Origin: Salinisphaera sp. UBA1666
GTDB lineage: Bacteria; Pseudomonadota; Gammaproteobacteria; Nevskiales; Salinisphaeraceae
DNA length: 12,667 bases
Direction: 5' to 3'
Assembly: GCA_002320455.1 (NCBI GenBank)
Contig: DCKU01000139.1
Coordinates: 4,969-17,635, forward strand
Below the pieces are notes generated by a model. It was not told the DNA's origin. It was given only the letters and a program-made list of their open reading frames with translations, and did no database searches. Of this stretch, positions 1-7,226 are shown piece after piece. How positions within the stretch are numbered: position 1 is the first letter of the stretch; every line of letters starts with the position of its first letter. Both the position numbers and the translations under genes were made by a program.

Positions 1-37
1 GCGGGCAATGCGACGTCATATCTTCTGACGACACGCC

Positions 38-637
38 CTACAGCCACATCGCGGCCAGGCCCACGACACAGGCGGCCGGCCAGACGATCTCGTGGTTGGC
101 GCGCAGGCGCACCCATGAAAACCGCTGGGGATCACCGCTGGCCCACGGCGTCATACGCGGCCAGAAGGCGGGTACGTGGGCCGCATGTCGCGGGGCTTCG
201 GCGGGAAAGATATCGGCCATGCGCGCATGTTCGCGTGCGAACTTGCGCGGCAGATAGCCCAGAAAGAACACGCCGATGCCCACGGCCCCGGCGATCCACA
301 TCGCGATGCCGGCCGCACCGTCGTTATTGCCGGCCGCGATGGCGATGCCCACCAGGATCGCCAGCGAGCCCAGATACGCCGGGTTGCGCGAGTGGGCATA
401 TGGGCCAGTCGTGGCCAGACGATGGTTCTTTTCCAGATGCCCGAACGTCCAGACCCGCAAGGCCAGCCCGGCGGCCACGAATCCACAGCCCACCAGGAAG
501 GTTTCGATATCCGGCTCGGCCAGGATCAGCACGGCGAGTGCGGCGCCCCAGACCAGCCACTGTCGCGGCGATAGACGGCGGGCAGCCAGGCGTTGCCAGA
601 ACGGAGGCGTGGTGCGATAGGCGTGGCGGTCGGTCAT
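38..637 (-). CDS. isoprenylcysteine carboxyl methyltransferase-like membrane protein
   Basis: A 199-residue integral membrane protein of the ICMT/phospholipid-methyltransferase-like superfamily, whose members use S-adenosylmethionine at the membrane. The motif GPYAHSRNPAYLG (residues 78-90), preceded by RVWTFGHLEKNHRL, matches the family signature around the cofactor site. Hydrophobic stretches lie near residues 28-40, 47-62, 88-102, 109-127 and 184-199. The frame continues upstream to 700, but those extra residues look unlike coding sequence. The ATG at 637 has a GAGAG-type ribosome site just upstream, so I chose it. It lies 116 bases downstream of the tesB-like gene on the same strand, with an inverted repeat between them, so co-transcription is uncertain. 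The methyl acceptor cannot be told from the sequence; bacterial members are mostly uncharacterised. The family call is firm, the substrate unknown. Confidence 0.8.
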   Translation of the reverse strand: MTDRHAYRTTPPFWQRLAARRLSPRQWLVWGAALAVLILAEPDIETFLVGCGFVAAGLALRVWTFGHLEKNHRLATTGPYAHSRNPAYLGSLAILVGIAIAAGNNDGAAGIAMWIAGAVGIGVFFLGYLPRKFAREHARMADIFPAEAPRHAAHVPAFWPRMTPWASGDPQRFSWVRLRANHEIVWPAACVVGLAAMWL

Positions 638-700
638 GACAGCTCTCGGGGCGAGAAAGCAGCCGAACATAGAGCACACGCCGCGTGCGTCGACCAACAC

Positions 701-741
701 TGATCAAGACCATATCAACCCCGCCTCAAGGCGGTCTTGAT
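701..741. repeat. nested inverted repeat, possible tesB terminator
   Basis: ATCAAGACC at 703-711 is perfectly complementary to GGTCTTGAT at 733-741. Inside lies a second hairpin, CCGCC-TCAA-GGCGG (721-734), which shares two bases with the outer arm, so the full forms compete. It begins 13 bases past the stop of the tesB-like gene in its direction of transcription. There is no clean T-run, so an intrinsic terminator is possible but not certain. Confidence 0.45.
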
Positions 742-753
742 GTGCATAGCGCA

Positions 754-1632
754 TCAGTCGCGCTGGCGGATCAGCCCTTCCTGGGCTACGGACGCCACCA
801 GTCGCCCGTCGCCGGCAAAGATCAGCCCGCGCGACAGGCCGCGTGCGTCTTGGGCACCGGGGCTGTCCATGCAGTAGAGCAGCCAGTCGTCGACGGCCAG
901 ATCGCCGTGGAACCAGAGCGCGTGGTCAATGCTGGCCATCTGCATGCCGGGGGTGAAAAAAGACACTCCATGCGGCAGCTGAGCCGTGGTCAGCAGGTTG
1001 AAGTCACTGGCATAGGTCAGCACCGCGCGGTGCACGGCCTGGTCCTTGGGCACGGCGTCCTTGGCCCGGAACCAGACATATTGTTGGGGCTTGCGCTTGT
1101 CCGGCGACAACAGATTCCAAGGCGAGACCGGGCGCAGATCGATGGCGATCTCGCGCCCGACCGCCTCACGCAGCGATTCCGGTACCCGGTCCAGGGCATC
1201 GACCCATTCGTGGCGCAGCTCGTCGTGGCTAGCCAGCCCCTCTGGGCCGGGCACGTCGGGCATCTCGGTCTGATGCACGTAGCCGCTCTCGCCCACGTGA
1301 AACGAGGCCAGCATGGAAAAGATCGGCCGACCGTGTTGAATGGCCTGCACCCGGCGGGTGGCAAAGCTGCGGCCGTCGCGAATCGCATCCACCTCGTAGA
1401 CGATGGGCTTGGCCATATCCCCCGGGCGCAGGAAATAGCCGTGCAGCGAGTGCGCCAGCTGGCCCGGGGCCACGGTTCGAGTAGCTGCCACGAGCGCCTG
1501 GCCGGCCACCTGACCGCCGAACACGCTCTTGCCGCCGATATCGCGAGAGCTGCCCCGAAACAGGCGATCTTCCAGCACTTCCAGATCCAGCTGTGACAGC
1601 AGATCGGCGACCAGTTCGCGAGACGATTTCAT
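754..1632 (-). CDS. tesB: acyl-CoA thioesterase II (TesB family)
   Basis: A 292-residue double-hotdog thioesterase, close to the 286 residues of E. coli TesB, which hydrolyses medium- and long-chain acyl-CoA to free fatty acid and CoA in the cytoplasm. The N-terminal half holds the typical FGGQVAGQAL and HSLHGYFLRPGD segments; the C-terminal half holds YASDFNLL, SIDHALWFH and ASVAQEGLIR. By alignment with E. coli TesB (catalytic Asp204, Thr228, Gln278, from memory) the active-site residues are Asp210, Ser234 and Gln284, so the threonine is replaced by serine. The frame opens at 1647, but the ATG at 1632 has a GGGA site at suitable distance and the conserved family start MKSSRELV. The gene follows two small hotdog thioesterases on the same strand after 75 bases that contain a hairpin. 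The call is secure; the physiological substrate is not. Confidence 0.93.
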   Translation of the reverse strand: MKSSRELVADLLSQLDLEVLEDRLFRGSSRDIGGKSVFGGQVAGQALVAATRTVAPGQLAHSLHGYFLRPGDMAKPIVYEVDAIRDGRSFATRRVQAIQHGRPIFSMLASFHVGESGYVHQTEMPDVPGPEGLASHDELRHEWVDALDRVPESLREAVGREIAIDLRPVSPWNLLSPDKRKPQQYVWFRAKDAVPKDQAVHRAVLTYASDFNLLTTAQLPHGVSFFTPGMQMASIDHALWFHGDLAVDDWLLYCMDSPGAQDARGLSRGLIFAGDGRLVASVAQEGLIRQRD

Positions 1633-1680
1633 GCAGTTCCCAGACAACGGTATAACGCGAATAGTCTAATCAGCCGCGCG

Positions 1681-1699
1681 CGCTGCGGCGACCGCAGCG
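1681..1699. terminator. GC-rich hairpin after the PaaI-like gene
   Basis: CGCTGCGG-CGA-CCGCAGCG is a perfect 8-base-pair stem with a 3-base loop. On the minus strand it starts 8 bases after the TAA stop of the downstream PaaI-like thioesterase. It has no following T-run, so it may be a factor-dependent terminator or an RNA-stabilising 3' hairpin rather than a classical intrinsic terminator. Confidence 0.4.
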
Positions 1700-1707
1700 T
1701 CAAGGCT

Positions 1708-2151
1708 TTATACGTCGCGCAGGACGAATGCCGAGCGGCCGAAGGCGATGGGCCGCTCCGGGCTGTCCTGGTAGCACACCGCCTGGGCCTGGGCCACGTG
1801 ACGCCCCGAGCGGATCAGGCGCGCGGTCGCGATACAGCAGCTTGGCCCGGCCGAACGCCAGTAGTCCACCGTGACATCCACCGGGTCGGGCAGGCGCGGG
1901 GCCGGCATGTCGATCAGGGCCTCGAACTGCATGGCAAGCGATAACAGCGAGGCCACAGTGCCCCCGTGCAGCGCCGGTAGACCGGCGTTACCGATCAGCT
2001 GCTCGTCATAGGCCATGACATAGCGCCGGGCGCCATCAGGGTCGGTCTCGATCGACAACCCCAGGTAGCCGGCATACGGCACCGCGGCCACCAGGGCTGC
2101 ATAATCCGCGCGTGCCAGCGCCCGGCTCAGCTTGTTGACCCGCTCGTTCAT
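1708..2151 (-). CDS. PaaI-like hotdog-fold thioesterase (second of pair)
   Basis: A 147-residue single-hotdog protein of the PaaI/YiiD-like thioesterase superfamily, expected to act on an acyl- or aryl-CoA in the cytoplasm. The segment LHGGTVASLLSLAMQFEAL (about residues 61-79) is the hallmark HGG loop followed by the central hotdog helix. VDVTVDYWRSAG and the final RSAFVL strand complete the fold. The start is the ATG at 2151, which overlaps the TGA of the upstream paralogue (ATGA); an in-frame extension to 2271 would lie wholly inside that gene. The four-base overlap indicates translational coupling, and such proteins often act as dimers, so a hetero-oligomer of the two products is plausible but unproven. 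Specificity cannot be read from the sequence. Confidence 0.85.
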   Translation of the reverse strand: MNERVNKLSRALARADYAALVAAVPYAGYLGLSIETDPDGARRYVMAYDEQLIGNAGLPALHGGTVASLLSLAMQFEALIDMPAPRLPDPVDVTVDYWRSAGPSCCIATARLIRSGRHVAQAQAVCYQDSPERPIAFGRSAFVLRDV

Positions 2152-2606
2152 GACAACACCGAGCGGCCGGTCCGCGTGAACGTCGCTGTGGCCCGGGCCA
2201 CGCAGCGCTCGCGGGCGTCTTGATACAAATCGGCGGTGACAAAAGCCATACGCTGGGTCACGTGATGACAATAGGCCTCGATAATCAGATCCTTGTCGGC
2301 GACGGCCGGGCGATGATGATCCATGCGCAGATCCAGAGTCGCGATCGCCTCAAGCCCGGGCAGCTTGAGAAACACCGCCAGCCCGCAGGCCGAGTCGGCC
2401 GCGGTGAAGGTGATGCCGGTATGCCATAACCCGGACTCGATATCCCCCAGAAACACCTCGCGATAGCCCAGGCGCATCCGAACGGTATCCGTGCTGGCGT
2501 CTTCCAGCACCAGGCCGATCGCGTGGTTATGCGGGATCGCCTCGGCAAAGCGGCGGGCGATTTCGGCGCGCACGGCCGGATCGCGCTTATCGATCGTCTC
2601 ATTCAT
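2148..2606 (-). CDS. PaaI-like hotdog-fold thioesterase (first of pair)
   Basis: A 152-residue single-hotdog protein. Residues 60-77 (LWHTGITFTAADSACGLA) correspond to the PaaI active-site loop and central helix, with HTG in place of the usual HGG and Asp71 in the usual acidic position. ATLDLRMDHHRPA (about 89-101) is the strand typical of acyl-CoA thioesterases. I chose the ATG at 2606 because the family homology begins there; no strong ribosome site is visible, and in-frame ATGs at 2642 and 2654 are alternatives. It is the first gene of the leftward set and is separated by 101 bases from the divergent LON-domain gene. Its stop overlaps the start of the second PaaI-like gene. A CoA thioesterase role is inferred from family; the substrate is unknown. 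Confidence 0.83.
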   Translation of the reverse strand: MNETIDKRDPAVRAEIARRFAEAIPHNHAIGLVLEDASTDTVRMRLGYREVFLGDIESGLWHTGITFTAADSACGLAVFLKLPGLEAIATLDLRMDHHRPAVADKDLIIEAYCHHVTQRMAFVTADLYQDARERCVARATATFTRTGRSVLS

Positions 2607-2707
2607 CACTGACACGATAGCCGGCCCGCGACAATCTGTCATGCCGGCGCACACGCGGCGGCCAATAAACGTATGCTAGTCACAGTATTCGACGCTTGAC
2701 GGGCCTT
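2607..2707. promoter_or_regulatory. divergent promoter region, thioesterases / LON-domain operon
   Basis: This 101-base gap separates genes transcribed away from each other, so promoters for both directions should lie here. It is richer in A+T than its surroundings near 2664-2690. TATGCT at 2672-2677 is a possible -10 for the plus-strand unit, but I see no convincing -35 at the right distance. Confidence 0.4.
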
Positions 2708-3310
2708 ATGGCAGCAAGCCCGACCGAACATCCGGTCTTTGTCTTATCGACTGTAGTCTTTCCCGGCGGTGCACTGCCGCTGCGTATCTTCGAACCACGC
2801 TATCTGGACATGGTGTCTTATTGCATGCGCGAACAGACCCCTTTCGTGGTCTGTACCGGCGAAGCCGTGGAATCCGGCGGCTTTGCAGCCCCTAGGTCGA
2901 TGGGTACGACAGCGCGCATCATCGATTTCGACCGTCTGGACGACGGCGCGCTGGGGATCACCGCCCAGGGCGAGCAGCGCGTGGCGCTGGATAACGCCCG
3001 CTGCGCGGCCGACGGGCTGTGGTGGGCACGCCAGAGCCCACAACCCGAGGCCGAGGACGGCGCCTGTCCGCTCGAGTTCGCCGCTCTCAAGCAGATTGCC
3101 GCCGCACTGATCGACCAGACCGGGCTGCCCTATCCCGAGACCGAGCGTCGCTACGAGTCGGCGTCCTGGCTATCGGCCCGGCTCACCGAGCTGCTGCCGT
3201 TCGACGCCGAAACAAAACATGAACTTCTGATCATCGATGACCCGACCGAGCGCCTGCAGCGGATCCGCCCGATGATCGAAATCGAAACCACCGGCCAACG
3301 CGCCAAGTAA
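2708..3310 (+). CDS. stand-alone LON substrate-binding domain protein
   Basis: A 200-residue protein that matches the N-terminal substrate-binding domain of Lon protease without the ATPase or protease parts. The opening strand FVLSTVVFPGGALPLRIFEP followed by RYLDMV (about residues 11-36) is the family signature. The C-terminal half is helical, ending in the IDDPTERLQRIRPMIE segment. Proteins of this size are common in proteobacteria; their job is unknown, though protein binding or quality control is often suggested. The frame also allows a TTG at 2696, but the ATG at 2708 fits the family start better. The gene ends 25 bases before the L,D-transpeptidase gene on the same strand, so an operon with the two murein enzymes is likely. 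A functional link to them is only inferred from position. Confidence 0.88.
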   Translation: MAASPTEHPVFVLSTVVFPGGALPLRIFEPRYLDMVSYCMREQTPFVVCTGEAVESGGFAAPRSMGTTARIIDFDRLDDGALGITAQGEQRVALDNARCAADGLWWARQSPQPEAEDGACPLEFAALKQIAAALIDQTGLPYPETERRYESASWLSARLTELLPFDAETKHELLIIDDPTERLQRIRPMIEIETTGQRAK

Positions 3311-3335
3311 CGAACACCGCAAAGGCTATAGATCG

Positions 3336-5048
3336 ATGACTGACTCTTTTATCGCCCGGACGGGCACCGCACTGGGTGCGACGCTCGTGGGCGTCGCACT
3401 CCTGGCCCTGCCGGGCATTGCCCCGGCACAAGACACGGCCTCCCAACCCGGCGACAATGCCGACAACCAGCCCGGCCAGCCGCTCAACACCCCGGCCAAG
3501 GCCGAAGGCCCGGCCGCCGAAGCAATCGCCGCCCGGCTCAAGGGGATGAACGCGTCCAACGAGCAGCTCAAGGGCTTGAAGGCGTTCTATAAAAACAACG
3601 GCTATGTGCCCACCTGGTTCGACGCCGATGGCACCCCGCGCGATAACGCCCGTGCCTATTTCAGCGCTATCCCGCACCTGGACGAGCAGGGCCTGGCGCC
3701 GGCCAGCTATCGCAACCCGACGCTCCAGGACGTGGTCAGCGGCGAGACGCCCGTGGAGTCGCCCGAGGCGCTGGCCCGCTACGACGTAGCCCTCTCACAA
3801 CAGTTCGTGGCGCTGGCCCATGATCTGCATAGCGGCGTGATCGACGACCCGGCCATCCACGTGCAATGGCAAGAGCCCAATGAGCCGGTCGATTATCAGG
3901 ACGTGCTCGCGCGCGCCGCCGATGGCCAGGTCGAGGACATCATCGCGGGCCTGGCGCCGCAGCAGCCCGAGTATCAACAGCTCAAGCGGGCCCTGGCGCG
4001 CTACCGACAGATCGCCGACGACGGCGGTTGGCCGCAGATTCCCGAGGGCGAGGTATTACGCGAGGGCATGAAAGATCCGCGTATCGCCATCCTCTGGACG
4101 CGCCTGCAGGCCACCGGCGATGCGCCTGACGGTCAGAGCGCGCCGAAAGCGTATGACGACACGATCATGTCGGCCATGAAGCACTATCAGACGCGCAACG
4201 GCTTGAAGGTCGATGGCCTCCTGGGGCCCAGCACGCGCGACGCGCTCAACGTAACGGCGGCCCAGCGCATCGATGAGATCAAGCTCAACATGGAGCGCTG
4301 GCGCTGGATGCCGGCGAGCTTCGGCGATCGCTATATCGCGGTCAACGTGCCGGCCTTCGAGCTCGATGCCTACGACGCCAACGGCCAAAACTTGGACATG
4401 AACGTCATCGTGGGCGGCAGCTATAACGATCGCGAGACGCCTATATTTGGCGATTCGATGCAGTATCTGGTGTTCCGGCCCTACTGGAACGTGCCGCCGT
4501 CTATCGCGGCTGATGAGATCGTGCCCAAGCAGCGCGACAACCCCAACTACATGGCTTCGAAGCACTATCAGATCGTGGCCAACTTCGGCCCTGATGCCCA
4601 GCCCATGGCCATCACGCCGGCCAACGTGAACGCCGTGGCCGCCGGCGATCTGCTGGTGCGCCAGGACGGCGGGCCCGATAACGCCCTGGGCCTGGTGAAG
4701 TTCATCTTTCCCAACGACATGGCCATCTATCTGCACAGCACCTCGGCCCAGCAGCTCTTCGATCGCACGGATCGTGACCTGTCGCACGGCTGTGTGCGCG
4801 TGGAGGATCCCGTCGCCCTGGCCACGTTTGCGCTGAACGGCGATCCAAGCTGGAGCCGGGCCGATATCGACCACGCCATGCACACCGGCGGGCGCAAGCG
4901 CGTGGATCTACCCGAATCGATCCCGGTGTATCTGCAGTACTGGACGGCTTTCGTCGACGACGACACGGTCAACTTCCGGGCCGATCTCTACGACCACGAC
5001 GACGAGCTGGATAGCGCCCTCAAATCCAAGGCGGCCATCGATCTATGA
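3336..5048 (+). CDS. YcbB/LdtD-like murein L,D-transpeptidase
   Basis: A 570-residue periplasmic enzyme expected to form 3-3 (meso-DAP to meso-DAP) cross-links in peptidoglycan. A signal peptide spans residues 1-31, with likely cleavage at APA/QD, followed by a Pro/Gln-rich linker. Next comes a YcbB-type scaffold domain (about 50-250), a peptidoglycan-binding domain (about 272-306, with AMKHYQTRNGLKVDGLLGP), and a YkuD catalytic domain. The catalytic motif is SHGCVR at residues 483-488, with nucleophile Cys486, His484 and the upstream His467. E. coli LdtD (YcbB) is somewhat longer at 615 residues. The start at 3336 has an AAAGG ribosome site about 10 bases upstream. The stop overlaps the start of the M15 peptidase gene by ATGA, so the pair is translationally coupled, as expected for a cross-link maker and its trimming enzyme. 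The family is certain; an ldtD symbol is likely but is not claimed. Confidence 0.92.
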   Translation: MTDSFIARTGTALGATLVGVALLALPGIAPAQDTASQPGDNADNQPGQPLNTPAKAEGPAAEAIAARLKGMNASNEQLKGLKAFYKNNGYVPTWFDADGTPRDNARAYFSAIPHLDEQGLAPASYRNPTLQDVVSGETPVESPEALARYDVALSQQFVALAHDLHSGVIDDPAIHVQWQEPNEPVDYQDVLARAADGQVEDIIAGLAPQQPEYQQLKRALARYRQIADDGGWPQIPEGEVLREGMKDPRIAILWTRLQATGDAPDGQSAPKAYDDTIMSAMKHYQTRNGLKVDGLLGPSTRDALNVTAAQRIDEIKLNMERWRWMPASFGDRYIAVNVPAFELDAYDANGQNLDMNVIVGGSYNDRETPIFGDSMQYLVFRPYWNVPPSIAADEIVPKQRDNPNYMASKHYQIVANFGPDAQPMAITPANVNAVAAGDLLVRQDGGPDNALGLVKFIFPNDMAIYLHSTSAQQLFDRTDRDLSHGCVRVEDPVALATFALNGDPSWSRADIDHAMHTGGRKRVDLPESIPVYLQYWTAFVDDDTVNFRADLYDHDDELDSALKSKAAIDL

Positions 5049-6019
5049 CGCGGCTCGCGCTGACGCCGGCTGTCAGGCACCTCGTGCGTCTGGCCGCCGG
5101 TCTCGTCTTGAGCGCAGGTGTTCTGGCAGCACCGGCAGCCACCGCGGCCGCAGAGGCTCCGGATTTTGCGATCCGCGTCGATGACGGCCTGCTGGATCGT
5201 CACGTCACCCATGCGTTCGTCATGCCCGACGAGGCCATCGATATCGCGGCCCGAGATGTGCCGGCCGACGCCGTCATGCGCCTGACCGGCGAGCCGCGGC
5301 TGTCGATCGAGGCGACTGGCCAACACGCGTGGACGATTGCGGCCCCTGACGCCCCCGGCGTCTATACGATCACTTTGGCCAACACCGCCGCGAACAGCGC
5401 TCGTCGGATCAATCTGTTCGTGATGCAGCCTTTCGATCCGGACCGCGATGCCATCAACGGTTATCGCATCGGCCACTACGAGGCCAAAGCGCTGCGCGGG
5501 CGCGAGATCTATGCTCCGCCCGAGGCGTTAATGCCGGTAACAAAGGCCACTCGCGATGCGCGGCTGTCGCCGCACTTCACGATCGGCCAGTTTCTGTGTC
5601 ACCAGCAGCCCGACCACTGGCCGAAATACATCCGTGTGCGCTCGCGGCTGGTCGCCAAGCTGGAATCCGTCATCGACGAACTGGCCGATCGCGGGATCAA
5701 GGCCAACACACTGACCGTGATGAGCGGCTATCGCACCCCGCAATACAATCGCGACATCGGTAATACGACTTCGTATAGCCGACATCTCTACGGCGGCGCG
5801 GCCGATATCTATGTCGATACCAACGGCGACGACCGGATGGACGATCTCAACGGCGACGGCCAGGTCGATATCGGCGACGCCGAATGGCTCGCCGACCTGA
5901 TCGAGTCGATGGCCTCCGCCGAGCCGCGTTTTACGGGCGGGCTATCGGCGTATCCGGCCAATTCGGCCCACGGCCCGTTCGTGCATACCGACGTCCGCGG
6001 AGTGGCCGTTCGCTGGTGA
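5045..6019 (+). CDS. MepK-like M15 murein peptidase with N-terminal domain
   Basis: A 324-residue exported zinc peptidase of the YcbK/MepK (DUF882, M15-like) group. E. coli MepK is an L,D-endopeptidase that cuts 3-3 cross-links. A signal peptide covers about residues 1-34. Residues 40-135 form a beta-rich domain absent from the 182-residue E. coli protein. The catalytic part holds LTVMSGYRTPQYNR, then SRHLYGGAAD with zinc ligands His247 and Asp254, and the C-terminal HGPFVHTD with ligand His314 and Asp316. Between them, residues 258-282 form an Asp/Asn/Gly-rich loop with the spacing of a calcium-binding EF-hand or dockerin repeat. The ATG overlaps the transpeptidase stop (ATGA). It is convergent with the lipoprotein gene 34 bases downstream. 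An endopeptidase role follows from family and context; a carboxypeptidase activity is the alternative. Confidence 0.88.
   Translation: MTRLALTPAVRHLVRLAAGLVLSAGVLAAPAATAAAEAPDFAIRVDDGLLDRHVTHAFVMPDEAIDIAARDVPADAVMRLTGEPRLSIEATGQHAWTIAAPDAPGVYTITLANTAANSARRINLFVMQPFDPDRDAINGYRIGHYEAKALRGREIYAPPEALMPVTKATRDARLSPHFTIGQFLCHQQPDHWPKYIRVRSRLVAKLESVIDELADRGIKANTLTVMSGYRTPQYNRDIGNTTSYSRHLYGGAADIYVDTNGDDRMDDLNGDGQVDIGDAEWLADLIESMASAEPRFTGGLSAYPANSAHGPFVHTDVRGVAVRW
5816..5890 (+). other. EF-hand/dockerin-like insert in the M15 peptidase
   Basis: Residues 258-282 of the MepK-like protein hold two Asp-rich loops. The second, DLNGDGQVDIGDAEWL, follows the D-x-N-x-D-G-x-x-D-x-x-D pattern of a calcium-binding loop and continues into a helix. 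The first, DTNGDDRMDD, is a shorter relative. Calcium binding is inferred from the pattern. Confidence 0.65.
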
Positions 6020-6053
6020 GCGCAGAGAAGCCTGTCGCGCGGCGGCGGCCGGT

Positions 6054-7136
6054 CTAGCCCTGCGTGGCCTGCTCGACCAGATCGTCGAGCAGCGCGTCCA
6101 GCGTATCCACGGCGTCATCGACGTCGTCCAGATCGTGTCGGGCTACGAGATAGGCCGCCGTGTCGTGATACACGCTCACTCGGCCGTTGGCGTTTTGCGA
6201 CACGAGAATACGGATCGGCAGATCCACGGCCACGGTCTGGCCGCCGGCAATCAGCCGGCTGATGACGTCGGTGGCATCGATCACGTAAAGAATGGCCGGA
6301 TCATTGTTGGCGGTGAGCATGGTGCCGGCGGCCTGGGCCGCGGCCGCGTGATCGAACTGGCCCAGCAGGCTGACATCGTCGCGGTCGTCGATGGCCTGTT
6401 GCAGATTATCCACGGTGTCTGAAAACGACCGATCACTGGTTTGTCGGGTGATGCCCTCGCCTTCGGTGATGCCGTCGGTCGCCCCCGTCACCGAGACACT
6501 GTTGCCGGCGGCATCGGCAGCCAGACGCGCCAGATCATCTTCGTAGGCATCCAGCGTGTCGCCGGCTTCGTCGAGGTCATACCTTGCGGCCAGATAATCG
6601 GCGGCGTTGTAGCCCACGCCCACGTCGGCGCTGCCGTCGTCGGCGGTCGAGCTTGTATTGTCGGTCGTGCCGGTCAGCGTGGTATCGCTGGCATCGGTCT
6701 GATAGACGAGCACTGCCGGCGGCAAGTCCAAGCCGGCCCGCGGATCGGCCGCGATCAGCGGTGCCATCAGCGGCGCGTTGTAATAGAAGATCGCCCGTGT
6801 CGGGCGGATATCCGGGCCCGAGTCGTCGGCCGAAGCTTGAAAGTTGACGCTCAGCGAGCGGAAAGGCGCACGGTTGTCGATGCCGTTGGCCACCGCATTG
6901 GCCGTGGTCGTGAAGCCGGTATCAGACACGGCCAGATTCAGGCCGGGAATATCGGTATCGGCCACCGGTGCCGTGGTATCGCTCGTGGCGGTCTCGTCGT
7001 CGTCCGGGTCGAAAACATCCAGCCAGTCGATGTCGCAGCCTGCCAGGCCCATGACGGCCAGCCCGATCAACACGATGGCTGAGGACCGGCGGATACCGGC
7101 AGCAGCTGTTTTGACGGCAACACCCGATAACGACAT
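6054..7136 (-). CDS. acidic lipoprotein with two DUF302-like repeats
   Basis: A 360-residue lipoprotein. A signal peptide with lipobox LAGC puts the lipidated cysteine at residue 34. A very acidic linker (about 35-62) follows. Two DUF302-like repeats then occupy about 66-210 and 238-360. Residues 114-146 and 178-206 (AIFYYNAPLMAPL, LDLPPAVLVYQ, YLAARYDLDE) align with 280-314 and 322-353 (AILYVIDATDVIS, VDLPIRILVSQ, YLVARHDLDD). The first repeat has a Thr/Ser/Asp-rich insertion near 148-171. The ATG at 7136 is preceded at 7 bases by a strong AGGAG; the ATG two codons upstream is too close to it. The gene follows the voltage-sensor gene after 90 bases and may belong to that unit. DUF302 proteins have no agreed function. 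The lipid anchor and the duplication are clear, the role unknown. Confidence 0.82.
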   Translation of the reverse strand: MSLSGVAVKTAAAGIRRSSAIVLIGLAVMGLAGCDIDWLDVFDPDDDETATSDTTAPVADTDIPGLNLAVSDTGFTTTANAVANGIDNRAPFRSLSVNFQASADDSGPDIRPTRAIFYYNAPLMAPLIAADPRAGLDLPPAVLVYQTDASDTTLTGTTDNTSSTADDGSADVGVGYNAADYLAARYDLDEAGDTLDAYEDDLARLAADAAGNSVSVTGATDGITEGEGITRQTSDRSFSDTVDNLQQAIDDRDDVSLLGQFDHAAAAQAAGTMLTANNDPAILYVIDATDVISRLIAGGQTVAVDLPIRILVSQNANGRVSVYHDTAAYLVARHDLDDVDDAVDTLDALLDDLVEQATQG

Positions 7137-7143
7137 GTGCATG

Positions 7144-7148
7144 CTCCT
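7144..7148 (-). promoter_or_regulatory. ribosome binding site deciding the lipoprotein start
   Basis: The minus strand reads AGGAG here, 7 bases before the ATG at 7136 and only 1 base before the in-frame ATG at 7142. The spacing therefore favours 7136 as the real start. Confidence 0.75.
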
Positions 7149-7226
7149 AGGGCCCAAGCCGGTCGGCTCTTTCAATCGCACCGGACGGACAATCTCGCTG
7201 CCGGCGGCAACCGGCTCAAACGATGC

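Noticed and set aside
14..30. CGTCA...TGACG inverted repeat at the left edge
   Set aside because: Only five base pairs with a seven-base loop and no T-run; too weak to call a terminator after the methyltransferase-like gene.
685..1596. 303-residue plus-strand frame antisense to tesB
   Set aside because: It is an open frame typical of high-GC DNA opposite a clear thioesterase gene, with no recognisable domain.
6020..6053. Bidirectional terminator between convergent genes
   Set aside because: The 34-base gap shows no clear stem with a T-run, so no terminator is called.
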